Positions 27,787 through 37,887 are shown, counted from the stretch's first letter. The stretch: 64,000 nt of DNA from Candidatus Electrothrix aarhusensis (GCA_004028505.1 MTKO01000070.1:62001-126000); one strand, 5' to 3'. Program-made: numbers and translations. The notes: a model not told the origin generated them from the sequence alone.

Positions 27787-27828
27787 ATTTTACACCTCAA
27801 TTCAAACCTCAATATCATGAGTAATCTG

Positions 27829-28761
27829 TTAATTGTTTCCCGTGACCAAATACAATAAGGCCATTCGGACTGCAACACCATTGGTCACCTGATCGAGAAT
27901 GACCGACTGCGAGCCGTCTGCGACATCCGGCATGAGCTCAATCCCTCGATTGATCGGACCAGGATGCATGATCAGTGCATCAGGGCGTGCCCACGAGGCA
28001 ACCTGAGCTGTGACGCCATAGACTGCCGCATATTCACGTAAGGACGGGAGCAATGGGTCATCCTGCCGTTCTTTTTGGATGCGCAGGGTCATAACAACAT
28101 CTGCATCCTGAACAGCCTCCTTCATATTCGAGCAAACCGTGACGCCAAGCTCTTTGAGGCCCGGAGGAATCAAGGTTCCAGGACCGTACACAAAAATCTC
28201 TGATCCCATCCGGAGGAACCCGAGGATGTCAGAGTGGGCCACTCGGCTATGGAGAATATCGCCGATGATGGCGATTTTTAAGTTGTTCAGTCTCTTTTTA
28301 TGCTCACGAACTGTCATCATGTCCAACAAGCCCTGCGAGGGGTGCTCATGGGTGCCGTCGCCTGCGTTGATAACCGCTGCATTAACGTATTGGCTGAGCA
28401 TATGGGGTGCGCCAGAAAATGAATGGCGAAGAATAATAATATCAGGGTTCATGGCCGAGATATTACGAGCCGTGTCAATAAGGGTTTCACCCTTGGTCGT
28501 GGAGCTGGTGGAGGCAGAAATATTAAAGGTATCCGCGCTCATTCGCTTTGCGGCGATCTCGAAAGAAAGACGGGTGCGGGTGGAGGGCTCAAAAAAAAGA
28601 TTAATAATGGTGTTGCCTCGGAGTGTAGGCACTTTTTTTATGGGACGAGCTGAAATCTCCTTGAAGGATTCTGCGGTGGTCAGAATATGATCGATATCAT
28701 CAGCGGATAAATGTTCTATATCAAGGATATGTCGATGTGAAAAAAAATAGCCGGTAGTCAT
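27829..28761 (-). CDS. pyrB: Aspartate carbamoyltransferase catalytic subunit
   Basis: 310 residues from ATG 28761 ([15 protein letters not shown]). The carbamoyl-phosphate loop [36 protein letters not shown], the hinge [13 protein letters not shown], and [10 protein letters not shown] are intact. It condenses carbamoyl phosphate and aspartate in the committed pyrimidine step. No regulatory pyrI is adjacent; pyrC follows. The gene spacing to lepB upstream is about 140 bp. Confidence 0.95.
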   Translation of the reverse strand: MTTGYFFSHRHILDIEHLSADDIDHILTTAESFKEISARPIKKVPTLRGNTIINLFFEPSTRTRLSFEIAAKRMSADTFNISASTSSTTKGETLIDTARNISAMNPDIIILRHSFSGAPHMLSQYVNAAVINAGDGTHEHPSQGLLDMMTVREHKKRLNNLKIAIIGDILHSRVAHSDILGFLRMGSEIFVYGPGTLIPPGLKELGVTVCSNMKEAVQDADVVMTLRIQKERQDDPLLPSLREYAAVYGVTAQVASWARPDALIMHPGPINRGIELMPDVADGSQSVILDQVTNGVAVRMALLYLVTGNN

Positions 28762-28902
28762 AATCAAACCAGTTCAGAGTAAAGTAAATCTACGGGCTTG
28801 CGCAGGAGGCTGTCAGTCAAGACTCCCTAGCGTATCTTTGCAATAATCGTTCAATGATGGCAAGAGGAAAATAACACATACTACGAACAAAGAAAGCAAA
28901 TA

Positions 28903-29553
28903 TCAATGGAGGATGTTGCCAATCCTACTCCAGCGGACAGAGGATAAGCGATCCCAAGAAAGGAGATCTTTTTTGACATCCCATGACCAGTAAATGATAA
29001 AAGCTTTACCGCGAATAGCTTTTAGATCGACAAAACCCCAAAATCTGCCGTCAAACGAGTTATCCCGGTTGTCGCCCATGACAAATATATGTTCGTCCGG
29101 CACGGTAACAGGACCAAAGTTATCACGGGGACTTTCTGAGGCGGAAAGTATGTTGTTGTCAGTGAATTCTCCATGAGAATCTTCAACGATCGCGCCGTTT
29201 ATAAACACCTTTTTATCTCGTATTTCAAGAGTGTCTCCTGCTGTGGCTATCACTCGCTTAATGTAATCCAATTTTGGATCTTCAGGGTACTTGAAAACAA
29301 CAATGTCACCTTTATTCGGAGATTTTATTGGTATCAACACAGAGTCGTTGAACGGGTTTTTTATTCCATAAATAAACTTACTGACTAATATATGATCACC
29401 TATCAGTAAGGTATGCAACATAGAACCTGAAGGGATTTTAAAGGCCTGAACTATAAAGGTCCGTATGAAAAGCGCAAGCACGAGGGCTATCAATATGGCT
29501 TCGATGTATTCGCGCGCAACGGATTTTTGTTTCTCGGCTTGTTTATTTTTCAT
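28903..29553 (-). CDS. lepB: Signal peptidase I
   Basis: 216 residues. An N-terminal transmembrane helix (AILIALVLALFIRTFIV) leads to box B with the nucleophile serine IPSGSMLHTLL, box D with the general-base lysine DYIKRVIATAGD, and box E FVMGDNRDNSFDGRFWG. It cleaves signal peptides on the outer face of the inner membrane. A single-helix form, as in many Desulfobacterota. AGAGGAGGATG precedes the start. Confidence 0.95.
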   Translation of the reverse strand: MKNKQAEKQKSVAREYIEAILIALVLALFIRTFIVQAFKIPSGSMLHTLLIGDHILVSKFIYGIKNPFNDSVLIPIKSPNKGDIVVFKYPEDPKLDYIKRVIATAGDTLEIRDKKVFINGAIVEDSHGEFTDNNILSASESPRDNFGPVTVPDEHIFVMGDNRDNSFDGRFWGFVDLKAIRGKAFIIYWSWDVKKDLLSWDRLSSVRWSRIGNILH

Positions 29554-29955
29554 GGTTTAAAGAGGAGGATGTATTTAGTAGAGTAGTTCAGATTGGTTAT
29601 AATTCGGTTGAAATCAAGAGTAGCACAAATCTTATAGAAGATAAGGAGCTTAACATGAAGAAATATTGTTAAATAGACGAAAAAAAGAATAAATTCAAGC
29701 ACCAATTGTTTGGTCGCGACATAGAGATAGTCTAATTGACGGTTTTTTCAAGGGGTTTCCCGGAAAGAAATATTTGAGAAGAAAAAAACGTTGATTTGGT
29801 TCTGTGATTTTCTAAAAAAAGGAATGCTTTTCTTGACATTTCCTTTTTTTTATGACCTATTATGTTTATACGCTTGGACTTTTGGTGAGCAGTCATTTTT
29901 TATGATTTCACTGCTCTTGGCTGATAGCTGCTCATAAAAATAAGAAAAAAACAGC
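29554..29955. other. Divergent AT-rich intergenic region between lepB and the pilus operon
   Basis: 402 bp without a gene. It contains the putative pilus promoter (29833-29863) and an inverted GAGCAG/CTGCTC pair around 29887-29933 just before pilM. No other structure is evident. Confidence 0.5.
29833..29863 (+). promoter_or_regulatory. Possible sigma70 promoter of the pilM operon
   Basis: TTGACA (29833-29838) and TATTAT (29858-29863) have consensus-like sequences but a long 19-bp spacer, so strength or use is uncertain. They lie about 90 bp before pilM. Confidence 0.4.
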
Positions 29956-31011
29956 ATGGCAAAAAAAGAGAAACTTGTCGTTGGGATTGATATCGGCTCC
30001 CATGCGGTAAAAATTTGTCAGATTCAGAGATCTGGCAAGGACGGTTATCAGCTTGTCGCCCTTGGTAGTGCTGCGATCTCACCTGGAGCTGTCGAAGATG
30101 GCGTCTTGCAGGATGCGGAGGATGTTGGGACTGCCATTGCAGAATTATGTAAGAATCTTAAAATAAAAAATAAAGAGCGCGTTGGATTGTCAATTTCCGG
30201 CTATTCAGTGATTGTTAAAAAAATTAATATTGAAATGGAAAGTGAGGCTGAGCTTGCAGAACGCCTCAATGAAGAGGCAGAGCAGTATATTCCCTTTGAT
30301 ATTAATGAGGTATATTTAGATTTTCAGGTTCTCAAGGCTGGTGAAGATGAGTTTGATCGCAGTGAAGTTATGTTGGTGGCAGCAAAAAAAGAGGTTATTG
30401 ACGGTTATCGTTCAATGTTAGAGGCGCAAAAACTTGTACCTACCTTGGTCGATGTTGATGGCTTTGCTTTGGAAAATATTTGGACAACGGTATCGGGCGG
30501 TCATAAGAATGTTTGTCTGATTGATATCGGCGCGTCTAAAATGAACATAAATATTATTGCAGACGGAGCTTCTGTGCTTGCCCGGGATGTTGTCATGGGA
30601 AGTGACGATTTGAGTCGAGAAATTGCCAATACTCTTGACCTTGATTATGAAGAGGCTGAGCATATTAAAACAGGCAGGATTGAGGCTCAAGAGGAATATA
30701 AAGAGGAACTTCATGACATTTTCATTCAAATCTGTACCAGATGGGTGTTAGAAGTAAAAAAGGCTATTGACCTTTATAGTAATAATAATCCCAAAAAGCC
30801 ACTTTCCGCTCTTGTTCTGAGCGGTGGAGGCTCCAAGGTTCTCGGTTTGAAAAGTTATCTTGCCAGTGAAACCGGTCTTGAGGTTGTCGCTTTTAATCCT
30901 TTTGAGGGAATGAAAGTCAATGAGAAGAAGATCGACTTGGAATACCTTGAAGCTGTTGCTCCTGAAATGTCTATAGCGGCCGGACTGGCAATTCGACCAG
31001 CAGAATTTTAA
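29956..31011 (+). CDS. pilM: Type IV pilus assembly ATPase-fold protein PilM
   Basis: 351 residues with the actin-like fold: VVGIDIGSHAVKICQI (phosphate 1), VCLIDIGASKMNINI (phosphate 2) and LSGGGSKVLGLKSYL (adenosine motif). PilM is cytoplasmic, binds ATP and the N-terminus of PilN, and connects the motor to the inner-membrane platform. First gene of a tightly spaced operon; pilN starts 3 bp after its stop. Confidence 0.95.
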   Translation: MAKKEKLVVGIDIGSHAVKICQIQRSGKDGYQLVALGSAAISPGAVEDGVLQDAEDVGTAIAELCKNLKIKNKERVGLSISGYSVIVKKINIEMESEAELAERLNEEAEQYIPFDINEVYLDFQVLKAGEDEFDRSEVMLVAAKKEVIDGYRSMLEAQKLVPTLVDVDGFALENIWTTVSGGHKNVCLIDIGASKMNINIIADGASVLARDVVMGSDDLSREIANTLDLDYEEAEHIKTGRIEAQEEYKEELHDIFIQICTRWVLEVKKAIDLYSNNNPKKPLSALVLSGGGSKVLGLKSYLASETGLEVVAFNPFEGMKVNEKKIDLEYLEAVAPEMSIAAGLAIRPAEF

Positions 31012-31014
31012 GAT

Positions 31015-31599
31015 ATGATCCGGATTAACCTCCTGCCCGTGCGGCAGATGAAACAGAAGACGCGGGCGCTAAGGCAACTTGCCGTGAGCGGAGCTGTCCT
31101 GATTGCAATTTTTGTCGTTTTATTGTTAGGGACCGGTTTTTTATTTTCCAAAGTCAGTGGACTGGAAGAAGGCATTGCTCAGCTTACAGCGGAGAAGAAA
31201 GAACTGCAAAAGACGCTCGATTTGATCAACAAACTTGAAAAGGATAAAAAACTTGTAGAACAGCAGATAAGCATTGTTCATGAATTACAAAAGAAGTCTC
31301 AGCTTACTGTGCATATACTAGACGAGATTGCCCGGATAACACCACATGAACGTCTGTGGCTGGATAAACTTACTCAGGATACAAGTAAGTTAAATTTGTC
31401 TGGTGTTGCTTTGGACAATCGGACGATTGCAAACTATCTTGATGAAATGAAAAAATCTCAATATCTCACAGGTGTAACTTTGGGGAGTTCTCAGTTGTAT
31501 AAGTACGGCGGGAGAGATTTGAAAAAATTTACTCTAACCTGTTCTGTCGTCCTTCCTGGAACGGATGATGAGGCTTCTAAAGAAAAGGGGGGGGAATAA
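31015..31599 (+). CDS. pilN: Type IV pilus inner-membrane protein PilN
   Basis: 194 residues. The N-terminus MIRINLLPVRQMKQK carries the INLLP motif that docks into PilM. One transmembrane helix (VLIAIFVVLLLGTGFLF) precedes a coiled coil and a ferredoxin-like periplasmic domain (ITPHERLWLDKLTQD...). Pairs with PilO to form the alignment complex. It is 9 bp from pilO. Confidence 0.93.
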   Translation: MIRINLLPVRQMKQKTRALRQLAVSGAVLIAIFVVLLLGTGFLFSKVSGLEEGIAQLTAEKKELQKTLDLINKLEKDKKLVEQQISIVHELQKKSQLTVHILDEIARITPHERLWLDKLTQDTSKLNLSGVALDNRTIANYLDEMKKSQYLTGVTLGSSQLYKYGGRDLKKFTLTCSVVLPGTDDEASKEKGGE

Positions 31600-31608
31600 T
31601 ATTCTATT

Positions 31609-32247
31609 ATGGCCTCGGAAAACACAGCGTCAAAATTTGATGTTTTTATTGAAGAAAAGTATATTCCCCTTGATCAAAAAATCAAGATTGCTGTTGCTGT
31701 TGGTGTTGTGGCGGCATTGTTAGCAGGTTTTTATTTTGTTGTTTTAACACCAAAACTTGAGAAAATAGACGCGTTGGAGTCTAAACAGGCTGCACTTCAG
31801 GCAGATGTGGATAAGGCTAAAAAAGCTGCAAAGAATTTAAAACAGCATGAGGAAGAACTGAAAGCGGCGAACCAAAAATTCGAGGAAATTTCAATTGTTT
31901 TGCCTAAGACAAAAGAAATTCCTGCCTTGCTGACCAGTATTTCCGATCATGGCACAAGTGCTGGGCTTGATTTCAACTCATTTGTTCCGGGTAATGAAAC
32001 ACCTAAAGAATTTTACGCAGAGATTCCCATTAGTATCAAAGTGAGCGGTCCCTATCATAATGTCGGTTATTTTCTTGATCAGGTAAGTAAACTTGAGAGA
32101 ATTGTAACTGTAAAAGATATCACAATGGGCTCTCCTAAACAAGTAGAAGGAGAAATGTTGCTTACCTCTTCCTGTAATCTACTGACCTATCGTTTTACCA
32201 ACGAGGAGGCCGCTGGTGCGCCAAAGAAAGGGAAGAAAGGGAAATAG
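31609..32247 (+). CDS. pilO: Type IV pilus inner-membrane protein PilO
   Basis: 212 residues: short cytoplasmic N-terminus, transmembrane helix (AVGVVAALLAGFYFVVL), a coiled coil (DALESKQAALQADVDKAKK) and the periplasmic domain with LPKTKEIPALLTSISDHG, FYAEIPISIKVSGPYHNVGYFLDQVSKLERIV. It heterodimerises with PilN. A lysine-rich tail (KKGKKGK) ends the protein. Confidence 0.93.
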   Translation: MASENTASKFDVFIEEKYIPLDQKIKIAVAVGVVAALLAGFYFVVLTPKLEKIDALESKQAALQADVDKAKKAAKNLKQHEEELKAANQKFEEISIVLPKTKEIPALLTSISDHGTSAGLDFNSFVPGNETPKEFYAEIPISIKVSGPYHNVGYFLDQVSKLERIVTVKDITMGSPKQVEGEMLLTSSCNLLTYRFTNEEAAGAPKKGKKGK

Positions 32248-32269
32248 CTAAAATGACGGGAAGGGTTCA

Positions 32270-32791
32270 ATGAAGCTTCTTATAAAAGTATATATATGGT
32301 CACTAGCTCTATTGTTTATTTGCTGGCCAGTAAATGGAAAAATTTGGGCGGCAGGTAGTGAGGCTGTCAGTCAGGATGCGCAATCTGGTGAGGAACAGGA
32401 AATACGTGAGGTTGATAAATTTCAATACAAGTTTGAAGATAGGCCAGACCCTTTTTTTCCTTTTCTGTCAAAAGATACCGGTAGAGACCCGGATGGAGAT
32501 CTCCCCATAGACGATGACGAAGGGAAACCATTAACAGGCATGCAACTGTTTGAACCGGGACAACTGAAGCTGGTTGCCTTACTGAAGATTGGAAACAAAA
32601 ATGTCGCTATGGTTGAAGATGTCGGTGGAAAAGGTTATCGCTTGGATGAAAATATGCTTATCGGTAGACATGGTGTTATCAATCGTATTAAAGATGAACA
32701 AGTTGAAATAACAGAGAGTTACAAGACAAAAACAGGGCGAATTGTTACCAAAGAAATTACAATGCGCATGAAAAAAGAGGGCGATAAGTAA
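32270..32791 (+). CDS. pilP: Type IV pilus assembly protein PilP
   Basis: 173 residues. An N-terminal membrane or signal segment (LALLFICWPVNGKIWA) has no lipobox cysteine, unlike classic PilP lipoproteins. The beta domain contains DPFFPF, LKLVALLKIGNKNVAMVED, GKGYRLDENMLIG and ITESYKTKTGRIVTKEITM. PilP links PilN/PilO to the secretin. Confidence 0.88.
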   Translation: MKLLIKVYIWSLALLFICWPVNGKIWAAGSEAVSQDAQSGEEQEIREVDKFQYKFEDRPDPFFPFLSKDTGRDPDGDLPIDDDEGKPLTGMQLFEPGQLKLVALLKIGNKNVAMVEDVGGKGYRLDENMLIGRHGVINRIKDEQVEITESYKTKTGRIVTKEITMRMKKEGDK

Positions 32792-32798
32792 CTGTTTT

Positions 32799-33174
32799 AT
32801 GAAAAAATCCCCAGATTATTTTACGAGAAGATGTCTCTCTGAGAAAAAAAGGACCATTTCAATATCAAATGGAGCATAGGTCTGATCCTTTTGCGCCGTT
32901 TATAAATCAAAAAATAGCACCTCCCGCGCTTGATACCCCTACGCAGAATTTTAAATTGGTTGGAGCGGTTGTTGTAGGGATAGAGAGGGTGGCAATGGTA
33001 GAAGCTGCTTCTGGAAAAGGATTTTACTTGAATAAAGGGACAAGAATAGGAAGAAGTGTTGTTAGCCGGATTGAAGAGGGTGAGTTTCGGCTAACAGAAA
33101 CTTATAGAATTGCAACAGGCAGGATTGTAATAAAGGAAATAAAAATGCCTTTGAAAAAAGAGGGAGATAAATAA
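32799..33174 (+). CDS. Second PilP-like protein, frameshift in an A-run
   Basis: A start at 32799 (MKKSPDYFTRRCLSEKK) needs removal of one A from the seven-A run at 32844-32850 to join PFQYQMEHRSDPFAPF. The repaired gene has 375 bases (124 residues). The rest parallels PilP closely (LVGAVVVGIERVAMVEA, GKGFYLNKGTRIG, LTETYRIATGRIVIKEI), so it is a tandem duplicate of the PilP beta domain with a short N-terminus and no signal peptide. It may be cytoplasmic or tethered by an unseen start. The next gene begins 2 bp after its stop. Confidence 0.7.
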
Positions 33175-33176
33175 AA

Positions 33177-34793
33177 ATGCCGCATTTCTTTTTGATTGAC
33201 ATGCAACAAGGCAGGAAAATTCGATCCTATTGTATTTTTTATTGCACGGTGCTCCTTATTCTGCTGATGGTTAGCCTTCCAGCCTTGGCAACGGATGAGG
33301 GAGGCGCCAGTGAAAAGGTTTTGATTAACGGGCTGAGTGCCACGGCTTCCGGGAAAAATCTTGATATATCGATTCATTGTAGTGGAAAGGCGGATTATAT
33401 CCCTATTCAGATAACGAATCCTCCGAAAATACATATTGATTTTTCTGATGCAGCAATAGCGACCGGAGTTGAGCTTGCTTTATCCCCCGAGTCTTACGGC
33501 ATAGAGGTGGCGAGCGAACTGATAGCCTCGTCGCAACTCGTACGTATTGAGTTTTCCTTGGAGAAAAAATATATATATAATATAAAATGGAATGAGAATG
33601 ACCTTGTTCTTACTCTGGAAAATTTTTTTGCGAAGGAGCAGGTAGGTCCTGAAAAAAAGAGCGGGCCTCCTTCTTCTTTAGGAGATGGGGAGCAATCTAC
33701 AGGGGTTTCTTCATTGTTGTCTGAGTCAAAAAAAGAAGGCGTTGATCAGGAAACAATTGATAAGCATTTGCCGAATATTGATGTACTGAGCTCTGTTGCT
33801 AGTGGCAGCAGTGCAGGCACGACCGAAACAACAGAAGATAAATCTGGTGGAAAAGCGAGTACTGGAGGTGTTGGCGGAGGAGACAGCGACACGATCAGTG
33901 TAGATTTTTACAAGATTGATATCCATAATGTTTTTAGAATGCTGCGGGAAATTACTGGCAAAAACATTGTGATTGCCGAGGGGATTTCCGGCACTTTAAC
34001 TCTTGCATTAACCGATGTTCCTTGGCGATTAGCCCTTGATATTATTTTGAACCTCAAGGATTTGGAGAAAGTAGAGGAAGGTAATACTCTTGTTATTTAC
34101 CAAAAAGGTAAAGAATTTATCTGGCCGGAAAGAGAGGGAGACACTCTTTCAATCGAAGTGAATGATGAAATAATCAGTCAGGAATCGATTGTTATTACGC
34201 AGGAAAAAGATACTCCTCCTGAGCAACTTGAAGCAAAAAAGTTGATAGCAAATGGTAGAGCCGCCGAAAAAAAAGGTGATATAGAAACAGCTGTTCGATT
34301 TTATGAAAGAGCACTTGGCAAATGGCCAAAAAATACGAAGCTTGCGAATAAAATTTCAACAACATATCTTGCTCAACTACATCAGAATGCAAAGGCTGTT
34401 TTTTTTGCTAAAAAAGCCCTTAAATCGGACAAAAAAAATACTGCTGCTGCCTTGAATGCAGCCATTGGCTATGCGAATATGGAGGAGTACCGTCAGGCGC
34501 AGCAATATTTTGATCAAAGTGTCAATACTGGAAAGCCGAGTAGAGAGGCGTTGATCAGCTATGCAGCCTTCAGTGAGCGACAACGGCAGTATGATGCAGC
34601 CCTGCGTTTGCTGAAAAAATTAGAGGATCTCTATGGACAGGATCTGAATACAATGGTTGCCCAAGCCCGTATTTACGATTCTTTAGGGGACTACGGAGCA
34701 GCTCGTAAAGAATACAAGGCTATTCTTCATGCCGGATTTAGGGTACCTCCAGATTTGAAAAAATTTATTCTGAATAAAACCGGTAATAATTAG
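33177..34793 (+). CDS. AMIN + secretin short N-terminal (STN) + TPR protein of the pilus operon
   Basis: 538 residues. An N-terminal hydrophobic segment is followed by an AMIN-like domain (INGLSATASGKNLDISIHCSG... PPKIHIDFSDA), a Ser/Gly-rich linker, and an STN/PilQ-N domain (SVDFYKIDIHNVFRMLREITGKNIVIAEGISG ... DVPWRLALDIILNLKDLE). The C-terminal half consists of TPR repeats (AAEKKGDIETAVRFYERAL, etc.). The arrangement is the N-terminal half of PilQ without its secretin channel, fused to TPRs instead. It may bind peptidoglycan and help the MshL-type secretin assemble, like a pilotin. Confidence 0.8.
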   Translation: MPHFFLIDMQQGRKIRSYCIFYCTVLLILLMVSLPALATDEGGASEKVLINGLSATASGKNLDISIHCSGKADYIPIQITNPPKIHIDFSDAAIATGVELALSPESYGIEVASELIASSQLVRIEFSLEKKYIYNIKWNENDLVLTLENFFAKEQVGPEKKSGPPSSLGDGEQSTGVSSLLSESKKEGVDQETIDKHLPNIDVLSSVASGSSAGTTETTEDKSGGKASTGGVGGGDSDTISVDFYKIDIHNVFRMLREITGKNIVIAEGISGTLTLALTDVPWRLALDIILNLKDLEKVEEGNTLVIYQKGKEFIWPEREGDTLSIEVNDEIISQESIVITQEKDTPPEQLEAKKLIANGRAAEKKGDIETAVRFYERALGKWPKNTKLANKISTTYLAQLHQNAKAVFFAKKALKSDKKNTAAALNAAIGYANMEEYRQAQQYFDQSVNTGKPSREALISYAAFSERQRQYDAALRLLKKLEDLYGQDLNTMVAQARIYDSLGDYGAARKEYKAILHAGFRVPPDLKKFILNKTGNN

Positions 34794-34845
34794 GCTGAAC
34801 GTCTAATTAACTTAAAGATAAGAGAGAATTATTCTTAAGGAAGAC

Positions 34846-36792
34846 ATGATGAAAAGCAATACTCGATTATTGCATAGTGTTTTGGCGGTGACAGCGGCTA
34901 CTCTCCTCCTTTGCTCATGCGTAGGTAAGAAATCGGAAGATGAGAGTAAGCAAACCGCCCGCCTTGCAGCTCCTGAAAAAAAACAACGTACAGTTATTGA
35001 GCCTTCTTTGTTGCCACAACGTTTTCAAAGAGCAGGATACATGATTAACGATGATGAGGTGAACGCTATGCTTGATAGCGACGCTTCTGACGATTTCCAG
35101 CTTAAGGTCGGCGCAGATATCACAACGCATGAGCCGATAACTCTGCGTGAGGCGATGAAGGCTCTCGTCAGAAATAAAAAAATGAGTCTCAGCTGGGCCA
35201 GTGATGTGAATCAGGATCTCCTTGTAGATATTGATCTCACTGCCAATGATAATTTTTATGAAGCGATTGATAATATATTGCGTCAGCTGGATTATTTTCA
35301 TGAGATGCAAGGATCAACCCTTATTATCAAATACAGGGAGACAAAACAATATCAGGTAGCGATGCCCTTTATAAAGCAAAATTATGAAACCCAGGTCGGC
35401 GGGGACATGTTTGGCAATAACGAGGCCATGCGGACCACCAAAGGTTCTATAAAAATAGATAGTGAAAAGAACGAGTTTGATATGTGGGAGAATATTAGCA
35501 AAAATCTTGATGTTCTCATATCAACATGGAGTGCAACAACAACAAGTCCTGAAGAGAGTGGCGGGGATATTGAAAAGGATCAGGATAAGGGGGACGAGGC
35601 AGAAGAGCCAGCTGCTCAAGTCTCACAAAGGGTGTCATCCACAGAGTCAAGCTACACCATTGATAAACCTGTTGGTTTGATAACCGTTCATGCTCCAAAA
35701 TCCTTGCAAAAGAGGATAAATGATTATCTGACAACGCTCGAACGGGAATTATATAAGCAGATTATTATCGAGGCAAAAATTATTGAAGTCCAGTTGCGGG
35801 ACGGCTCTTCACTCGGTATCAACTGGAATACCATTCTTCAAAGTTTAAATTTTACTGGTGGAGGGATAGGGGTAGCCCAATCATATAGTAAGGGGACGAG
35901 CGAGTCGAATCAGAACGGTACGAGCTTCTCTGATACTTCAACTCGTACAAGCGGTACTTCAAACGATAGCATCAGCACAAATTTGTCCAGCTCAAATGAT
36001 TCTACTAGCTCATTAGCAAGCTCATCAACAAGCAGTTCAGGGGAGGACAGTACGTCATCTGGTTCAGGCAGTACAGGCAGTACAGGGGGAACAACGGGTT
36101 TCAGTGAGCTTTCTGACATAAGTTCGACTTCAAATAGCATTGCTGATGTATTAACATCTGGTACAACAGCTGCGAGTACTCTAGCAACCCTCATTACCGG
36201 TGGTGCCTCTAACGCCGCTGCCGCCGGAATAAGTCTTGCTGCATTTTCTTTTGATAAATTTATTAATGCATTGAAGCAACAAGGGCAAACCTCAGTTCTC
36301 TCCAATCCGAAAATTAGTGTGATGAACGGCCAGCCAGCACTTATAACAGTTGGGCGTAATGTCACCTACATAGACAATATTTCAACAAAACTTGATAAAG
36401 ATACCAATGTCGAAACCTACTTAATCAAGACGGATAGAATTCTTTCCGGTGTTGGCTTGGCTCTTTCAGCAGTAGTCAAGAAAAATAATGATATCGTTAT
36501 GAATCTTGTGCCGGTTACATCGGAACTAGCTGAAGATATTGAGTACATGGAAATTGGTTCATCACGAATCGGGCTGCCTGTAGTTAACATCCGAGAAATG
36601 AGTACAACAGTGACTGTCAAGAATAATTCCATACTGGTGCTTGGCGGGCTTATTAGTGAGACTGAAATCAGTGACGGGGATTTTCTTTATGGAACAGAAA
36701 ATATGCCCTACCTGAAATATTTGTTTGGTTACGAGGAAAAGAAAAAAGTAAAGCGAGAGTTAATTATTCTGTTGAGGCCTCGTATTATTTAA
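34846..36792 (+). CDS. mshL: MshL-type outer-membrane secretin lipoprotein
   Basis: 648 residues. The lipobox LLLCSC is followed by an STN domain (ITTHEPITLREAMKALVRNKKMSLSW), a secretin N domain (VGLITVHAPKSLQKRINDYLTTLERELYKQIIIEAKIIEV) and the secretin C-terminal domain (SVLSNPKISVMNGQPALITVG ... LPVVNIREMSTTVTVKNNSILVLGGLI). Between residues about 346 and 425 there is a Ser/Thr/Gly-rich low-complexity insertion in the middle of the channel-forming part. It forms the pore through which pili leave. Closest in type to MshL rather than PilQ. Confidence 0.9.
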   Translation: MMKSNTRLLHSVLAVTAATLLLCSCVGKKSEDESKQTARLAAPEKKQRTVIEPSLLPQRFQRAGYMINDDEVNAMLDSDASDDFQLKVGADITTHEPITLREAMKALVRNKKMSLSWASDVNQDLLVDIDLTANDNFYEAIDNILRQLDYFHEMQGSTLIIKYRETKQYQVAMPFIKQNYETQVGGDMFGNNEAMRTTKGSIKIDSEKNEFDMWENISKNLDVLISTWSATTTSPEESGGDIEKDQDKGDEAEEPAAQVSQRVSSTESSYTIDKPVGLITVHAPKSLQKRINDYLTTLERELYKQIIIEAKIIEVQLRDGSSLGINWNTILQSLNFTGGGIGVAQSYSKGTSESNQNGTSFSDTSTRTSGTSNDSISTNLSSSNDSTSSLASSSTSSSGEDSTSSGSGSTGSTGGTTGFSELSDISSTSNSIADVLTSGTTAASTLATLITGGASNAAAAGISLAAFSFDKFINALKQQGQTSVLSNPKISVMNGQPALITVGRNVTYIDNISTKLDKDTNVETYLIKTDRILSGVGLALSAVVKKNNDIVMNLVPVTSELAEDIEYMEIGSSRIGLPVVNIREMSTTVTVKNNSILVLGGLISETEISDGDFLYGTENMPYLKYLFGYEEKKKVKRELIILLRPRII

Positions 36793-36856
36793 CTGACCTG
36801 AGCAAAAGTTTATTTAATTAACTTACTTTCGTCTTCACTCTATTTGGGAGTAGCAT

Positions 36857-37887
36857 ATGAACCTGCTGAAATACATATCCATAGGGATAGTATTGATCGG
36901 AGCAATCACTGGTTGCGGTAAAAATACGGTTGAGACCTTAATGGTTCCAGCTCAGGTTGCCCCTAATGGGCGTGGCAAAAATATGTCAGTTGTTATTTTG
37001 CCTTTTGCTGACTACAGCAACGGTAATAATATTGCATCCGCGTTTCGTCGAAACATACTGGTTACTGAATCATTGACAGATAATCTAACCAGTAATAGTT
37101 TTCGATTAACTGTTCAGGAAGATGTTTTTCAATATCTGCTTGAACAGAAAATTATTAGCACTGCGCCATATGATGATCCTGGTGCAACCTCAATTGTTCA
37201 TGAGCTTCAGGATCCTGATTGGTCCAGCGTTATGAAAGGAAAGCTGAAAGGATATATTGAGCATATGAATATCGGAAGCAACTCAGCACGCCCGGATGGC
37301 CCTGGAGTGCATGGGTTGACTGCACAAGAGGTAGTGAAACTCGGAAGGAAGTTTGGAGCTGACTATATAATTCGAGGGCGTATCCTTGAGTTCAGGACCA
37401 GACAGGAGCATACTTGGCTCCTTGGAAACGCGGACTTCTTCCCTTTGCTATCGGCAGCACAAGTAAGATGGCTTTTGGGTTTGCTGATTCAGCCAAGTAT
37501 GATAATTGGGACAATTTGCTTGCTGGTGGGACATGGGGCACTATTGTCGGTGCGAGTGCGAACAATCCATGGAATCCAGATAGCTCCACGAGCTTTTTGG
37601 GCATCAGCGGTGGTTCAGGTGCCAATGTCATAGCATGGGCTGGAGCAGGAGCGGCACTTGGTGATATGGCCACCCACGGTGGCAGAGTCGATCAGGCGGT
37701 TGTTCAAATGCGTATTTGGGTGCAAAGTGCCTATGATGCAAGTGTGGTGTGGACAAATCGAGTTGATGTGAAAGTCTCGCCGGAATCAGTCCTTGCTGAT
37801 AATCAGTACGATACACTTTTTGAGCACGCAATCAGAAAGGCGACAACAGCGCTTATGGATAATTTTGTACTGTATGGCCTTCCTTGA
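36857..37887 (+). CDS. Lipoprotein of the pilus operon (CsgG/FlgO-like N-terminus), one frameshift
   Basis: The signal peptide ends in a lipobox GAITGC. The first part (MSVVILPFADYSNGNNIASAFRRNI) resembles the start of CsgG/FlgO-type lipoproteins. Near 37412 the frame changes: RTRQEHT must join LAPWKRGLLPFAIGS in the next frame to reach the natural C-terminus ALMDNFVLYGLP. The second half includes a Gly/Ala-rich stretch (GGSGANVIAWAGAGAALGDM). Its place after mshL suggests a role in secretin or pilus function; this is inference from position. Confidence 0.65.

Noticed and set aside
29918-29935. Sigma54-like TTGGC...TGCT motif upstream of pilM
   Set aside because: GG and GC are 9 nt apart rather than the required 10, so it does not meet the -24/-12 spacing.
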